Part shown: positions 6,702-7,425 of the stretch, piece after piece
Layout of the letters: each line of letters opens with the position of its first letter
Numbering within the stretch: position 1 is the stretch's first letter
From: Flavobacteriaceae bacterium
GTDB lineage: Bacteria > Bacteroidota > Bacteroidia > Flavobacteriales > Flavobacteriaceae
DNA length: 7,425 bases
Direction: 5' to 3'
Assembly (NCBI GenBank): GCA_018623655.1
Contig: JAAZVG010000072.1
Coordinates: 1-7,425 of the forward strand
Notes under the pieces: generated by a model
The model's input: only the letters and a program-made list of their open reading frames with translations
Databases searched by the model: none
Told to the model about the DNA's origin: nothing
Program-made: the position numbers and the translations under genes

Positions 6702-7425
6702 ATGAGACAACTTAAAATTGCTAAACAGGTAACCAATCGAGAGTCAAAGTCACTTGATAAGTACCTTCAAGATATTAGTAGGATAGACTTAATTACCGCC
6801 GAAGAAGAGGTAGAATTGGCTCAGAAGATTAAAAAAGGAAGTCAACGCGCCTTAGAAAAATTAGTAAACTCTAATCTTCGATTTGTAGTTTCTGTAGCTA
6901 AGCAATACCAAAATCAAGGGTTGACACTACCAGACCTAATTAATGAAGGAAACTTTGGTCTAGTAAAAGCGGCACAACGTTTTGATGAAACTAGAGGTTT
7001 TAAATTTATATCGTATGCGGTATGGTGGATTCGTCAAAGTATTTTACAAGCACTGGCCGAACAATCTAGGGTTGTTCGCTTACCTCTGAATAAAATTGGA
7101 TCAATCAATAAGATTAATAAGACCTTTTCTTATCTGGAGCAAGCACACGAACGCCCACCTTCTGCTGAAGAAATTGCAGAAGAATTAGGATTGTCTGTTG
7201 CTGAAGTGAAACAATCTTTAAAGAATGCTGGAAAACATATTTCTATGGATGCTCCTTTTACTGAAGGAGAAAATTCAAATATGTACGATGTTATTTCTGC
7301 CTCTGAGACCCCAATGCCAGATTCAGAACTAGTAAAAGAATCTATTAGGGAAGAAATTGGACGTGTATTACAAACCTTAAGTGAACGTGAAGCCGATGTG
7401 GTTAAGCTCTATTATGGCATTGGAC
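6702..7425 (+). CDS. rpoD: RNA polymerase primary sigma factor, sigma-70 type (3' end cut by window edge)
   Basis: The ATG at 6702 opens a frame of 241 codons that runs off the right edge; the compact Bacteroidota RpoD is about 287 residues, so only most of region 4 is missing. The start MRQLKIAKQVTNRES is characteristic of these proteins, which lack the long acidic region 1.1 of proteobacterial RpoD. Region 1.2 is at about 17-50. Region 2 (about 57-128) contains LRFVVSVAKQYQNQG, LPDLINEGNFGLVKAAQRFD and FISYAVWWIRQSI, the core-binding and -7-element recognition and melting surface. Region 3 spans about 135-210 and includes ERPPSAEEIAEELGLS. Region 4.1 begins near 213 with QTLSEREADVVKLYYGIG; the helix-turn-helix of region 4.2 is off the window. 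It directs RNA polymerase to housekeeping promoters. It diverges from the helicase-led cluster across about 164 bp, with no strong Shine-Dalgarno sequence. Confidence 0.96.
   Translation, partial: MRQLKIAKQVTNRESKSLDKYLQDISRIDLITAEEEVELAQKIKKGSQRALEKLVNSNLRFVVSVAKQYQNQGLTLPDLINEGNFGLVKAAQRFDETRGFKFISYAVWWIRQSILQALAEQSRVVRLPLNKIGSINKINKTFSYLEQAHERPPSAEEIAEELGLSVAEVKQSLKNAGKHISMDAPFTEGENSNMYDVISASETPMPDSELVKESIREEIGRVLQTLSEREADVVKLYYGIG

Noticed and set aside
1..7425. Defence island, CRISPR array or mobile element suggested by the helicase gene
   Set aside because: No nuclease, methylase, integrase, transposase or spaced repeats are visible; the helicase neighbours are metabolic and housekeeping genes.

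Overview
The window is an AT-rich bacterial chromosome segment that looks like a member of the Bacteroidota, probably a Flavobacteriales or Cytophagales relative. The best evidence is the short RpoD-type sigma factor on the right edge, whose N-terminus begins MRQLKIAKQVTNRES as in Bacteroidota primary sigma factors. Other support is a TAnnTTTG-type -7 promoter element, a near absence of Shine-Dalgarno sequences, and a MenB with the aspartate-type QTDAD motif. No rRNA, tRNA, insertion sequence, phage gene or CRISPR array is visible.

Layout: from 6537 down to the left edge, six genes run on the minus strand. In transcription order they are an SF2 DEAH helicase of the RadD/SSL2-like type, a GT-B glycosyltransferase, menB (menaquinone synthesis), an exported M14 zinc carboxypeptidase, a ten-helix EamA/DMT transporter, and an isopenicillin-N-synthase-like 2OG-Fe(II) oxygenase cut by the left edge. 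The first four are very tightly packed (4-bp overlap, 12-bp gap, 13-bp overlap), so they probably form one transcription unit. Gaps of 65 and 33 bp precede the transporter and the oxygenase, and both hold AT-rich inverted repeats. On the plus strand, diverging from the helicase, rpoD starts at 6702 and runs off the right edge.

The genes do not form an obvious pathway. MenB acts in the cytoplasm on a menaquinone precursor, the carboxypeptidase is exported, and the helicase acts on nucleic acid. The transporter and oxygenase at the distal end could plausibly form a small-molecule modification and export pair, but that is only inference from adjacency.

The most informative details are in the control regions. 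A close match to the Bacteroidota promoter consensus lies inside the N-terminus that the longest helicase reading frame would give, so translation probably starts at a TTG at 6537 rather than at 6594. Three of the eight genes (one with only its 5' part present) lack an ATG start. A 14-bp perfect palindrome sits 3 bases upstream of the transporter's GTG start. I found no clear evidence of an undescribed multi-gene system; the coding content looks like ordinary core and semi-core genome.
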